In this document: positions 1 through 7,278 of the stretch, piece by piece
Layout: each line of letters starts with the position of its first letter
Position numbering within the stretch: position 1 is the stretch's first letter
Source of the DNA: Bacteroidota bacterium
GTDB taxonomy: Bacteria > Bacteroidota > Bacteroidia > Bacteroidales > B39-G9
Reading direction: 5' to 3'
Assembly (NCBI GenBank): GCA_003648455.1
Contig: QMPG01000002.1
Coordinates: 1 to 34,905, forward strand
Length of the DNA stretch: 34,905 nucleotides
Made by a program: the position numbers and the translations under genes
Notes under the pieces: generated by a model
Database searches by the model: none
What the model saw: the letters and a program-made list of their open reading frames with translations, nothing else
What the model was told of the DNA's origin: nothing

Positions 1-169
1 AATCCGTTCCATTTACATAGATGTCAATATCATTGTCATTATCGTAATCTCCCCAAATTGCAGATCCTTGCTCCACCCCAGGAAGGCTAAGAGGTAGTTC
101 ACTAAATGTTTGACCAATTGATGTTTTTAAAACAATAATTAAAAGCATTAAAATAAAAGTTGTCTTCAT
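1..169 (-). CDS. Secreted VCBS/FG-GAP repeat protein, N-terminal fragment (runs off the left edge)
   Basis: The minus-strand reading frame opens at the ATG complementary to 167-169 and stays open to the window edge (56 codons). The first 19 or so residues form a signal peptide (MKTTFILMLLIIVLKTSIG followed by Q). The mature part then reads SAIWGDYDNDNDIDIYVNG, the Asp-rich calcium-binding loop of a VCBS/FG-GAP beta-propeller repeat. Such proteins in Bacteroidota are usually large secreted or cell-surface proteins, often with a type IX secretion C-terminal domain. That end lies outside the window, so the sorting route is inference. The ligand cannot be named. It is separated from the next minus-strand gene by an imperfect inverted repeat. 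Confidence 0.75.
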   Translation of the reverse strand, partial: MKTTFILMLLIIVLKTSIGQTFSELPLSLPGVEQGSAIWGDYDNDNDIDIYVNGTD

Positions 170-223
170 TTTCTTTCGTATTAGGTTATTAATTTTGAAT
201 GTTGCATAAATATTAACGGTCAA

Positions 224-332
224 GTATATGAGGCGTTGGGCGTTTTGTTGCACCAACTTTTCATTTTACTATGCCGTTTATTTATTTTCATAAAAATCAA
301 TTTAACCACATATTGCCCAATGACTTATATAC
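224..332. repeat. Imperfect inverted repeat between two minus-strand genes
   Basis: The left arm GTATATGAGGCGTTGGGC (224-241) and the right arm GCCCAATGACTTATATAC (315-332) are inverted copies that match at 15 of 18 positions, separated by 73 bases. The right arm begins 20 bases from the stop of the DUF1648 gene. The local base composition is richer in G and C than the flanking DNA. It could be a long-range transcript hairpin at the 3' end of that gene, or two inverted copies of a dispersed intergenic repeat. No U-run follows it, so an intrinsic terminator is not supported. Confidence 0.45.
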
Positions 333-351
333 AATGTTGTGCTTTCGTGCT

Positions 352-843
352 TTATTTTTTCATCATTTCATAAACCATAAATCCTATTGTTCCAATTATT
401 AAAATTAAGAAAATAGGTAGAAATATATCTCCGATACCTTCTGTTTCATTTAATCCTGTTTTTATAATTCTAAAATTTAGGTAAGAAAATGATACTATTA
501 TTACAACTTTTAAAAATCTAATTGATTTTGTTGCGATTTTATAAAATCTCTCTGCGTTTTCATTTGCTATTTTTATAGGGTAGTTAAAGATATGTGGATA
601 TTTATTTAAAATTGTCATTCCAATATATAATAACAAAGCAATTATTGGTACGAACCAAATCATTACTTTATTACCATACGAGTCAGGCTGACCAAATGCA
701 TTAAAATGCTTTAGAATTCTAATGGGCAAGTCATTAAAATAATATATTGGTAAAACAATCAAACAGATTATTCCAATTAATCCAATAATCTCTACTATGT
801 AATCAACCGTTGTGAGCTTAATTTTTAATTTTGGTCTATTCAT
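352..843 (-). CDS. DUF1648 domain-containing small membrane protein
   Basis: A 163-residue integral membrane protein with about four hydrophobic segments (roughly residues 17-35, 60-80, 110-128 and 136-156 from the chosen start). The first half, including LPIRILKHFNAFGQPDSYGN followed by a membrane span, resembles the DUF1648 domain found in SdpI-like and other small membrane proteins. In that family the Pro-x-H-[FW]-[NG]-xxG-xPD motif precedes the second span. The frame extends upstream to a TTG at 864, but the ATG complementary to 841-843 is the better start because it begins MNRPKLK immediately before the first span. It stands alone between intergenic regions. The function is not known, and a role in bacteriocin immunity as for SdpI is not supported here. 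Confidence 0.7.
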   Translation of the reverse strand: MNRPKLKIKLTTVDYIVEIIGLIGIICLIVLPIYYFNDLPIRILKHFNAFGQPDSYGNKVMIWFVPIIALLLYIGMTILNKYPHIFNYPIKIANENAERFYKIATKSIRFLKVVIIVSFSYLNFRIIKTGLNETEGIGDIFLPIFLILIIGTIGFMVYEMMKK

Positions 844-1451
844 ATCTTTAAATCTTACAAACAATTTATACTCAAATTCATTTAGTTTTTCGGGAATTTT
901 GAGAATGTTATTTTTTTTTTAGAATTCCGTTATCTTGATATTTCAATTATCATTTTGTTAATAGTCAATAACTTTTTTCAAATTAATGCTGCATACTTGT
1001 TCGAGATACTTATTTTTTCCAAATTTCCAATTCTATTTATTTTGATAAGTAATATAGTTTTAATAAATGTTATACAAAAACAAATTCTCTATTTCTCCCT
1101 ATTTTCTCTATTTTACTCTTTAAATCTAACTTATTCATTTTGCATAAATTTCGAATTCAGGAATTCGGTTTTGCATGAAGCACAACAATTAAATAAAACA
1201 CCCCAGTGTGTCTTATTTTCACTATATGTTCATTAATTTATTCCAAAGTTAAATTAAAAAAATAAATATCCAATACATCCCTTAGGTTTTTAATTTTGGA
1301 AATATCCATTATTAAAACTCTAGAGTATATCTATGTGGGTTTAGGATGTGAATGTCTAGTAAGGGGTATATATCTGAAATCAACCCTCATAAGTACAAGA
1401 CAGTCGGCAGTAATTACAGAGAATAAAAAATTTGTTATTTCTGTGCAGGCA
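844..1451. other. 608-base region with no convincing gene
   Basis: This is AT-rich DNA between the DUF1648 gene and the lipid kinase gene. Two open frames on the plus strand (955-1236 and 1296-1478) need TTG starts, have no recognisable domain, and the second runs into the 3' end of the kinase gene, so neither is called. Small structures visible are a perfect 7-bp palindrome CGAATTC-AG-GAATTCG at 1152-1167 and a run of T at about 911-920. The segment 1320-1450 is less AT-rich than its surroundings but matches nothing I recognise. It may contain decayed coding sequence or an unrecognised RNA. Confidence 0.6.
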
Positions 1452-2387
1452 CTATTTAAGATTCGATATTATATTTAATGCACTTGGCACAATAGAAAAT
1501 TTTGCGGGTGCGTTACCTAAAAATTCACCATCGGCTTCGAGCAATAAATTATGTTTACTCTCAACGTGTAAACACTTTGTTTTATGAGTTTGTACTTCTT
1601 TTAAATTAATAAAAGAGCCATCGTATAATTTTTTTATATTTCGAATAACCTTAAACTTTTTTATTCGATTAATTATTGTTACATCAAGCATACCATCATT
1701 AAAAACGGCATTTGGTACCTGCATCATTCCTCCACCACTATATTTGCAAAGACCTGCATTTAAACTAAAAACATCAACCTCAAAAGACTTATTGTCAATT
1801 GAAATTTTACATGGTAATGATTTATGTGTAAATAATGTAGATAAAATATTTTTATAATATACCAAACTGCTGACTTTACCTCTCCTTTTCTCTTTATCTT
1901 CATTTGATTTGCGAAGAACAACAGCATCAAATCCCATTCCTGCAACATTTATAAAATATCGGTCGCTCTCTTCTCCTTCACTGCAAAATGAGATTTTCGC
2001 AATATCCTGAAAAACTTTTTTATTATTTTTAATAACGGCAATTGCCTCATTATAATCATTAGGAATATTAAAAGTTCTACACCAGTCATTGCCTGTTCCA
2101 ATAGGAATCATTCCTATTGTTATCTGATTATAAGGAACATTAGTTTGTAAAAAAACACCATTAACAATCTCATTTAAAGTACCATCGCCACCAACTCCTA
2201 TTATGTTTCTGTAACCCTTAGTAATTAAATTTTTTGCAATTTCAATAGCATGACCACGTCTATTTGTAAAAACAGTTTTATACTTAAACCCTTCCTCTAT
2301 TAATCCAGCTTCGATTATTGGCCAATCTTTTTCTCCGGTATTACCTCCAGCATGAAGATTTGCTATTATCAAGTATTCTTCTTTCAT
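1452..2387 (-). CDS. Diacylglycerol kinase-family lipid kinase (DagK/YegS/LCB5 type)
   Basis: A 311-residue soluble or peripheral enzyme expected to phosphorylate a lipid hydroxyl group (diacylglycerol or a sphingoid base) with ATP. The N-terminal catalytic domain has the nucleotide-binding motif GVGGDGTLNEIVNGVF at about 64-79, followed by IGMIPIGTGNDWCR at about 91-104, both diagnostic of the DAGK catalytic fold. The C-terminal beta-sandwich half contains NAGLCKYSGGGMMQVP and DGMLDVTII, also typical. The length is normal for the family. It is transcribed away from the hydrogenase operon, with 198 bases between the two starts. Bacteroidota often make sphingolipids, so a sphingoid-base substrate is possible, but sequence alone does not decide this. 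Confidence 0.88.
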   Translation of the reverse strand: MKEEYLIIANLHAGGNTGEKDWPIIEAGLIEEGFKYKTVFTNRRGHAIEIAKNLITKGYRNIIGVGGDGTLNEIVNGVFLQTNVPYNQITIGMIPIGTGNDWCRTFNIPNDYNEAIAVIKNNKKVFQDIAKISFCSEGEESDRYFINVAGMGFDAVVLRKSNEDKEKRRGKVSSLVYYKNILSTLFTHKSLPCKISIDNKSFEVDVFSLNAGLCKYSGGGMMQVPNAVFNDGMLDVTIINRIKKFKVIRNIKKLYDGSFINLKEVQTHKTKCLHVESKHNLLLEADGEFLGNAPAKFSIVPSALNIISNLK

Positions 2388-2510
2388 TACATTTTATTAA
2401 AAACAACAGACTTTAAAAATACTACTAATTTTTTATTTATTACTTAAAAAAACGGCTCTTTTATCAGAAAAACAATTAACTATATTTAATAACTTTCTCA
2501 TGCAATTTTA

Positions 2511-2528
2511 TTGTTATTTTTTTAACAT
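2511..2528. promoter_or_regulatory. Rex operator, distal copy (Rex box 1)
   Basis: The sequence TTGTTATTTTTTTAACAT matches the Rex consensus TTGTTAA-N4-TTAACAA at 12 of its 14 defined positions. It abuts a second box that shares base 2528. A rex gene lies 5.9 kb downstream on the same strand, in the same gene series, which supports the assignment. The calls are by eye. Confidence 0.65.
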
Positions 2529-2545
2529 TGTTTATTAAATAACAA
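2528..2545. promoter_or_regulatory. Rex operator, proximal copy (Rex box 2)
   Basis: The sequence TTGTTTATTAAATAACAA also matches the Rex consensus at 12 of 14 defined positions, with both outer half-sites TTGTT/AACAA intact. It ends 10 bases before the -7 box, so it covers the -33 region of the hydrogenase promoter. Bound Rex would be expected to block RNA polymerase there. Confidence 0.7.
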
Positions 2546-2555
2546 TAAAATTTTG

Positions 2556-2563
2556 TACTTTTG
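2556..2563 (+). promoter_or_regulatory. Promoter -7 box of the hydrogenase operon
   Basis: TACTTTTG fits the Bacteroidota -7 consensus TAnnTTTG exactly and lies 22 bases before the hydC ATG, which predicts a short leader. No good -33 TTG is found at the usual 19-21 base spacing. The nearest TTG (2528-2530) is 25 bases away and belongs to Rex box 2. Confidence 0.5.
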
Positions 2564-2585
2564 ATCAATTTTTAACCCTAATTAT

Positions 2586-3050
2586 ATGTCAAAAAATATT
2601 GATTCCATAATTAATAAATTTACAAACTCAAACAGGGATAACTTAATACCTATACTTCAAGAAATACAAAACACTTTTGGATATCTTTCTGAAGATGCTA
2701 TTATAAGTGTTGGTAAGCATTTTGATTTACCAACAAGCAAAATATATGGCATTGCAACTTTTTACGATCAATTTGTATTCAAACCCAAGGGTAAATATCA
2801 TATATTACTATGTAATGGGACTTCATGTCATACATCAGGTTCAAAAAAAAATTTAACAGAAATTGAAAAAATTCTTAAAATAAAAGATGGAGAAACGACA
2901 AGTGATGGCATTTTCAGTTTACAGACAGTTGATTGTATTGGTGCTTGTGCTCTTGCACCAGTAATATCGGTAAATGGTAAATTTTACTCTAAAGTAGATT
3001 TAATTGAAATTAAAAAAATAATTAAATTTTATCAATCATTAGAAAAATAA
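2586..3050 (+). CDS. hydC: Trimeric [FeFe]-hydrogenase subunit HydC (NuoE-like, 2Fe-2S)
   Basis: A 154-residue thioredoxin-fold [2Fe-2S] protein of the NuoE/HndA/HydC family. The four cluster cysteines are at 76 and 81 (CNGTSC) and at 117 and 121 (CIGAC), the standard spacing. An N-terminal helical part (about 1-65, with FGYLSEDAI and YGIATFYDQF) is typical. In HydABC hydrogenases this subunit carries electrons between the flavin subunit and HydA in the cytoplasm. It is the first gene of the operon, 6 bases before hydB, under the -7 box and the two Rex boxes. The order C-B-A is that of NAD(H)-linked trimeric hydrogenases. Confidence 0.93.
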   Translation: MSKNIDSIINKFTNSNRDNLIPILQEIQNTFGYLSEDAIISVGKHFDLPTSKIYGIATFYDQFVFKPKGKYHILLCNGTSCHTSGSKKNLTEIEKILKIKDGETTSDGIFSLQTVDCIGACALAPVISVNGKFYSKVDLIEIKKIIKFYQSLEK

Positions 3051-3056
3051 AACCAC

Positions 3057-5003
3057 ATGCAATCAAACAACAAAAATAAAAGGGAACTTTTAATAAATCA
3101 CGTTTTGTTAAATACAGCAAAAAATATTGATAGTAATATTGAAGAAAGTATTAAATTTTACAAACGTGAAAAAGTTAAGGAACCCACAATCTACATAGGA
3201 GCAGGCACTTGTGGTTTAGTTGCAGGAGCAAAAGATACCATAAAAGCCGTAGAAAATTACATTGCTGAACGCAAAATTGATGCAGAATTAATACTAGTAG
3301 GGTGTTTAGGAATATGCTCATACGAACCATTGTTAGATGTGCAATTGCCTGGTAAAACCCGAATATCATTTAAACAAATTACGAGCGAAAAAGTTAATAC
3401 TGTTCTCGATGCTATTTTTAGCAATATTATTGTTGATGACTACGCCTTAGGACAATTTAAAAATAATGAACTGGAATCATGGAAAAACATTCCTTTCATT
3501 GAAGATTTAGATTTTTTTGCTATGCAAGAACGCATTGTTCTTAAAAATTGCGGAAAAATTAATCGACTGTCAATTAATGAATATATTGCAAATGATGGGT
3601 ATAAATCTTTTATTAAAACAATAAGATATTATACATCAAAAGAAATTTGTAACATAATAAAAAAAAGTGGATTAAGAGGAAGAGGTGGTGGAGGTTTTCC
3701 TACAGGTAAAAAATGGGAAATTGCATATAATACACCAAGTGAACAACGTTATCTTATTTGTAATGCCGATGAGAGTGATCCCGGGGCATTTATGGATCGT
3801 GCAATAATAGAAGGAAATCCTCACAAATTAATTGAAGGTATAGCAATAGCAGCCTACTCAATTGGTGCAACAAAAGCCTACATCTATATAAGAACCGAAT
3901 ACTCTTTAGCTGTTAAATGCTTAGAAAATGCGATTGAACAAGCAAAAGAATATGGAATAATTGGTCATAATATTTTTGAAAGTGGTTTTAATCTGGACAT
4001 TGTAATATCAAAAGGCGCCGGTGCTTTTGTTTGTGGAGAAGAAACTGCATTAATAAACAGTATTGAAGGAAAACGAGGAATTCCCCGACAAAAACCTCCC
4101 TACCCTGCTGTTAGCGGATTATTTGGGAAACCTACAGTTGTTAATAATGTAGAAACTCTAGCAAATGTCCCAGATATTATTGATAAAGGAGCTAATTGGT
4201 ATAATTCAATTGGCACAAAAACGAGTAAAGGAACAAAAGTATTTGCTGTAACCGGGAAAATTGCAATTACCGGACTTGTTGAAGTTCCTATGGGAACAAG
4301 TGTTAATGATATTATTTTTAAAATATCGGGCGGAATTAGACACAACAATAAATTTAAAGCAGTACAAATTGGTGGACCTACAGGTGGTTTTATTACTAAA
4401 GAAGATATTGACATCCCTATTGATTATGAGGCTTTGAAAGAAGTTGGTGCAATAATGGGGTCAGGCGGTATGTTTGTTATGGACGACGAAACTTGCATTG
4501 TTGATGTTGTAAAATTCTTTATGAATTTTGTGAAAAATGAAAGCTGTGGGAAATGCATCCCGTGCAGAGAAGGCACAAAACAAATGTACCAAATATTCGA
4601 AAATATTACAAAAAAACCAAGCAACGAAAGCCAACATAGCTCTCTTGAAAGATTTAAAGGTATTACTGAATTAGAAAGCCTTGCAAAAGTAATTATAGAA
4701 ACATCACTTTGTGGATTGGGGCAAACCGCTCCTAATGTAGTATTAAACACTCTTAAATATTTTAGAGAAGAATATGAAGAACATATTTTTGACCGAAAAT
4801 GCAGAGCAGGTGTTTGCACTGAGTTACAAACCTTTTTTATTGATGTTGACAAATGTACAGGTTGCACAATGTGTGCAAAAAAATGTCCTGTTGATGCAAT
4901 TATCGGAAGCAACAACAATCCTCATTTCATTATTCAGGATAAGTGTATTGGTTGTGGTAATTGCTTTGATGCATGCAAATTTGGGGCTGTAATTATTAAG
5001 TAA
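3057..5003 (+). CDS. hydB: Trimeric [FeFe]-hydrogenase subunit HydB (NuoF-like flavoprotein, FMN/NADH, Fe-S)
   Basis: A 648-residue NADH/FMN subunit. In order it has: an N-terminal thioredoxin-like Fe-S domain (about 40-115) with C52, C83 and C87; the NuoF core with the glycine-rich FMN/NADH loop RGRGGGGFPTGKKWE (from about 204); CNADESDPGAFMDR; GAGAFVCGEETALI; the [4Fe-4S] motif CGKCIPCREGT plus the later SLCGLGQTAP cysteine; and a C-terminal two-[4Fe-4S] ferredoxin domain with C600, C603, C606, C610 and C630, C633, C636, C640. This layout matches Thermotoga-type HydB and HndC, in which NADH and ferredoxin electrons meet. It lies 6 bases after hydC and 36 before hydA. Electron bifurcation is known for relatives and is inferred here; a simple NADH-dependent enzyme is the alternative. 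Confidence 0.93.
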   Translation: MQSNNKNKRELLINHVLLNTAKNIDSNIEESIKFYKREKVKEPTIYIGAGTCGLVAGAKDTIKAVENYIAERKIDAELILVGCLGICSYEPLLDVQLPGKTRISFKQITSEKVNTVLDAIFSNIIVDDYALGQFKNNELESWKNIPFIEDLDFFAMQERIVLKNCGKINRLSINEYIANDGYKSFIKTIRYYTSKEICNIIKKSGLRGRGGGGFPTGKKWEIAYNTPSEQRYLICNADESDPGAFMDRAIIEGNPHKLIEGIAIAAYSIGATKAYIYIRTEYSLAVKCLENAIEQAKEYGIIGHNIFESGFNLDIVISKGAGAFVCGEETALINSIEGKRGIPRQKPPYPAVSGLFGKPTVVNNVETLANVPDIIDKGANWYNSIGTKTSKGTKVFAVTGKIAITGLVEVPMGTSVNDIIFKISGGIRHNNKFKAVQIGGPTGGFITKEDIDIPIDYEALKEVGAIMGSGGMFVMDDETCIVDVVKFFMNFVKNESCGKCIPCREGTKQMYQIFENITKKPSNESQHSSLERFKGITELESLAKVIIETSLCGLGQTAPNVVLNTLKYFREEYEEHIFDRKCRAGVCTELQTFFIDVDKCTGCTMCAKKCPVDAIIGSNNNPHFIIQDKCIGCGNCFDACKFGAVIIK

Positions 5004-5039
5004 TTTATTTTAATTAAAAATGTAACAACATCTGAAAAA

Positions 5040-6761
5040 ATGGTTATTGATATTGAAGTTAATAATAAAACGATAAAAGCCAACAGAGGAGAAACAATCC
5101 TATCGGCACTCAAAAGAAATGGAATAAAAGTCCCTACCTTATGTCATATTGATGGTTTTGTTCCAACAGGTGCCTGTCGTATTTGTGTTGTTGAAGTTGA
5201 AGGTAAACAAAATTTAATTCCTGCATGCTCATATCCTGTTGAAGAATGGATGAAAATCAAAACCCACTCACAAAAAGTTATTAAAGCCAGAAAAACTATT
5301 GTAGAACTTTTGCTTGCAAACCACCCTGACGACTGCTTATATTGTGAAAGAAATGGTAATTGCGAATTACAAAAATTAGCCGAAGAATTAAATATTCGTG
5401 AACGAAAATATTCTTTAGAAAGAGAGAAATTAAAAATTGACCCTTCATGTTCGAGTATAATCAGAGAATCTGATAAGTGTATTCTCTGTGGCAGATGTAT
5501 TCGTGTTTGTGAAGAAATTCAGGGAGTAACAACATACGATTTTGCAAAAATTAACAATCGCCATATTATTAGTACTTCTTTTAATCAACCACTTAATGTT
5601 TCAAATTGTATTCTTTGCGGTCAATGCATTATGGCTTGTCCTACAGGAGCTCTTCACGAAAGAAACAACATTGATAAAATTCAACAAGTATTAAACACTG
5701 ATAACAAACATGTTGTTGTTTACTATTCTCCTACAATATCTGTTTCTTTAGCTGAAGAATTTAATATGAAACCCGGGAAAAACATTTCAGGCATTATTAA
5801 TGCTACTCTAAGGAAAATTGGTTTCAACAAAATTTTTGATGCAACATTTGCAACAGATGTATATATTATTGAACAAGCAAAGGAGTTGATTAGTAGAATA
5901 GATAACAATACTAATCTACCATTATTTACAAGCAATTGTCCGTCTTGGATTAAGTATGCAGAAGAATATTTTCCCGAAATATTAAACAATATTTCAAAAT
6001 GTAAATCTCCTCAGCAAATAATGGGAAGTATTATTAAATCATTATATTCTGAACAAAATAATATTCCTGCAAAAGATATTTATACAGTTTCAATTGAACC
6101 ATGTACGGCAAAAAAATTCGAATCGCAAAGAGAGGAAATGACCACCAATGGTATTTCAGATGTTGATATTGCAATAACGACACGCGAATTGGCTCAATTA
6201 ATACGTTTGCATGGCATTGATTTTTTAAATATTGAAGAAGAATTTGCAGATACTCCTTATCATACAAGAAGTTCAGCAGGAAAACTAACATCCGTTTCAG
6301 GTGGAACTGCCGAAGCTATTTTACGTACACTTAATTATAAAATTACAGGTAAAGAATTAGAAGACTTAAAAATATCAGAACTTCGTAACAATAAATCTGT
6401 AAAAGAATTTAAAATAAAAATAGGAAAAACTAATGTTGGGATAGCTGTAATAAGCAGTATGAGTAAAGCTGGCGATTTTATTAAAACTTTACCAAAAAGA
6501 AAAGACTTGCATCTTATCGAAATAATGGCTTGCCCTTATGGTTGTGTTAATGGTGGCGGACAACCTATTAAAGCTGATACAAAAAATATTAAATCACGGA
6601 TTAAATCAATTTACGATATTGACAGCAAAGAATTAATAAAAGTTGCTCACAAAAACCCACAAATTATTGAATTATACAGCAATTATTTAGATAATTTAAC
6701 TGAAGAAGAAAAACAAAAAATAATATATACTCATTACAGTAAAAGAGATGTTCTTTTATAA
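5040..6761 (+). CDS. hydA: [FeFe]-hydrogenase catalytic subunit HydA with a variant active-site surround
   Basis: A 573-residue M3-type catalytic subunit. In order it has: an N-terminal [2Fe-2S] domain (C35, C46, C49, C63); a His-ligated [4Fe-4S] motif (H95, C99, C102, C108); two [4Fe-4S] motifs (C147/150/153/157 and C190/193/196/200); then the H-domain. The H-cluster cysteines C300, C355, C498 and C502 are all present, as are K358 and M496. Numbering coincides with Clostridium pasteurianum CpI up to about residue 417. Motif L1 reads TSNCPSW instead of TSCCPxW, and L2 reads EPCTAKKFE instead of MPCTxKKFE. Position 279 is Gln instead of Glu, 230 Ser, 232 Thr and 417 Thr instead of Phe. L3 (EIMACPYGCVNGGGQP) is intact. 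It lacks the C-terminal [2Fe-2S] extension of Thermotoga HydA. The enzyme is probably real and cofactor-bound, but its activity may be biased or slow. The maturases HydEFG are not in the window. Confidence 0.93.
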   Translation: MVIDIEVNNKTIKANRGETILSALKRNGIKVPTLCHIDGFVPTGACRICVVEVEGKQNLIPACSYPVEEWMKIKTHSQKVIKARKTIVELLLANHPDDCLYCERNGNCELQKLAEELNIRERKYSLEREKLKIDPSCSSIIRESDKCILCGRCIRVCEEIQGVTTYDFAKINNRHIISTSFNQPLNVSNCILCGQCIMACPTGALHERNNIDKIQQVLNTDNKHVVVYYSPTISVSLAEEFNMKPGKNISGIINATLRKIGFNKIFDATFATDVYIIEQAKELISRIDNNTNLPLFTSNCPSWIKYAEEYFPEILNNISKCKSPQQIMGSIIKSLYSEQNNIPAKDIYTVSIEPCTAKKFESQREEMTTNGISDVDIAITTRELAQLIRLHGIDFLNIEEEFADTPYHTRSSAGKLTSVSGGTAEAILRTLNYKITGKELEDLKISELRNNKSVKEFKIKIGKTNVGIAVISSMSKAGDFIKTLPKRKDLHLIEIMACPYGCVNGGGQPIKADTKNIKSRIKSIYDIDSKELIKVAHKNPQIIELYSNYLDNLTEEEKQKIIYTHYSKRDVLL

Positions 6762-6763
6762 TT

Positions 6764-6781
6764 GAGATTAACAAAAATCTC
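6764..6781 (+). other. Small hairpin after hydA
   Basis: GAGATT (6764-6769) and AATCTC (6776-6781) form a perfect 6-bp stem with a 6-base loop, beginning 3 bases after the hydA stop. The palindrome CGAAATTTCG follows directly (6781-6790). No U-run follows, so it is more likely a processing or partial-attenuation element between the hydrogenase and its regulators than a full terminator. Confidence 0.3.
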
Positions 6782-6847
6782 GAAATTTCGTTATTAGAAA
6801 TAATTACAGTAAAGATAAATAACAGAGAATAAAAAAATAATAATTTG

Positions 6848-7267
6848 ATGAAAGACAAAAATAAAAAAACCATACTAATTGCAGATGATGACTACGATTA
6901 CCTTTTTCAAATGAAAATGAAAGTTGAAAGTTTCGGATATCATGTTGTAACTGCAGAAAGTCAAAAAGAAGCTGAAAAAATTATTCAAACCCTTAAACCT
7001 GATTTAGCAATTTTCGACCTTATGATGGAGACTGATGACAGTGGTTTTATTCTTAGCTACCGGATGAAAAAACTTTATCCTGACGTTCCAATTATTATCG
7101 CAACAGGAGTTAATGCTGAAGCAGGATATTCTTTCTCTGTTAATTCTGAAGAAGACAGAAAATGGATTAAAGCCGATTTATACCTCGACAAAGGGATTAG
7201 GGAAGAGCAACTACATAAAGAAATAACAAAACTTCTTAATATAAAAGATACAAAAAACAAATCTTAA
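6848..7267 (+). CDS. Stand-alone response-regulator receiver protein
   Basis: A 139-residue single receiver domain with no output domain. The acidic pocket is ADDD (12-15), the phospho-acceptor Asp is in IFDLMM at position 57, and the conserved Lys is in YLDKG near 115. The stretch between strands 4 and 5 (after IIIATG) is some 7 residues longer than usual, with the segment AGYSFSVNSEEDRKWIKAD. The ATG at 6848 is preferred over the preceding in-frame TTG. It lies 86 bases after hydA and 11 bases before the kinase gene, so it is probably co-transcribed with both. Its likely partner is that kinase. The downstream target is unknown. Confidence 0.85.
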   Translation: MKDKNKKTILIADDDYDYLFQMKMKVESFGYHVVTAESQKEAEKIIQTLKPDLAIFDLMMETDDSGFILSYRMKKLYPDVPIIIATGVNAEAGYSFSVNSEEDRKWIKADLYLDKGIREEQLHKEITKLLNIKDTKNKS

Positions 7268-7278
7268 CAAATAACGAA

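Noticed and set aside
224..332. Integron attC site
   Set aside because: The GTTGGGC and GCCCAAT elements resemble attC R boxes, but their order and orientation are reversed relative to RYYYAAC...GTTRRRY, and no integrase or cassette series is present.
955..1236. 93-codon hydrophobic open frame on the plus strand
   Set aside because: It needs a TTG start, is rich in Ile, Leu, Phe and Tyr as expected from translated AT-rich DNA, and has no recognisable domain or leader.
1296..1478. 60-codon open frame on the plus strand
   Set aside because: It starts at TTG, overlaps the 3' end of the convergent lipid kinase gene and has no family resemblance.
4100..4918. Minus-strand open frames opposite hydB
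   Set aside because: They are shadows of a clear NuoF-like gene; the sequences are low-complexity and have no domain.
5040..6761. HydA as a degenerate pseudogene
   Set aside because: The frame is intact, all Fe-S and H-cluster cysteines are kept and the L3 motif is perfect, so the active-site changes look selected or lineage-specific and not decay.
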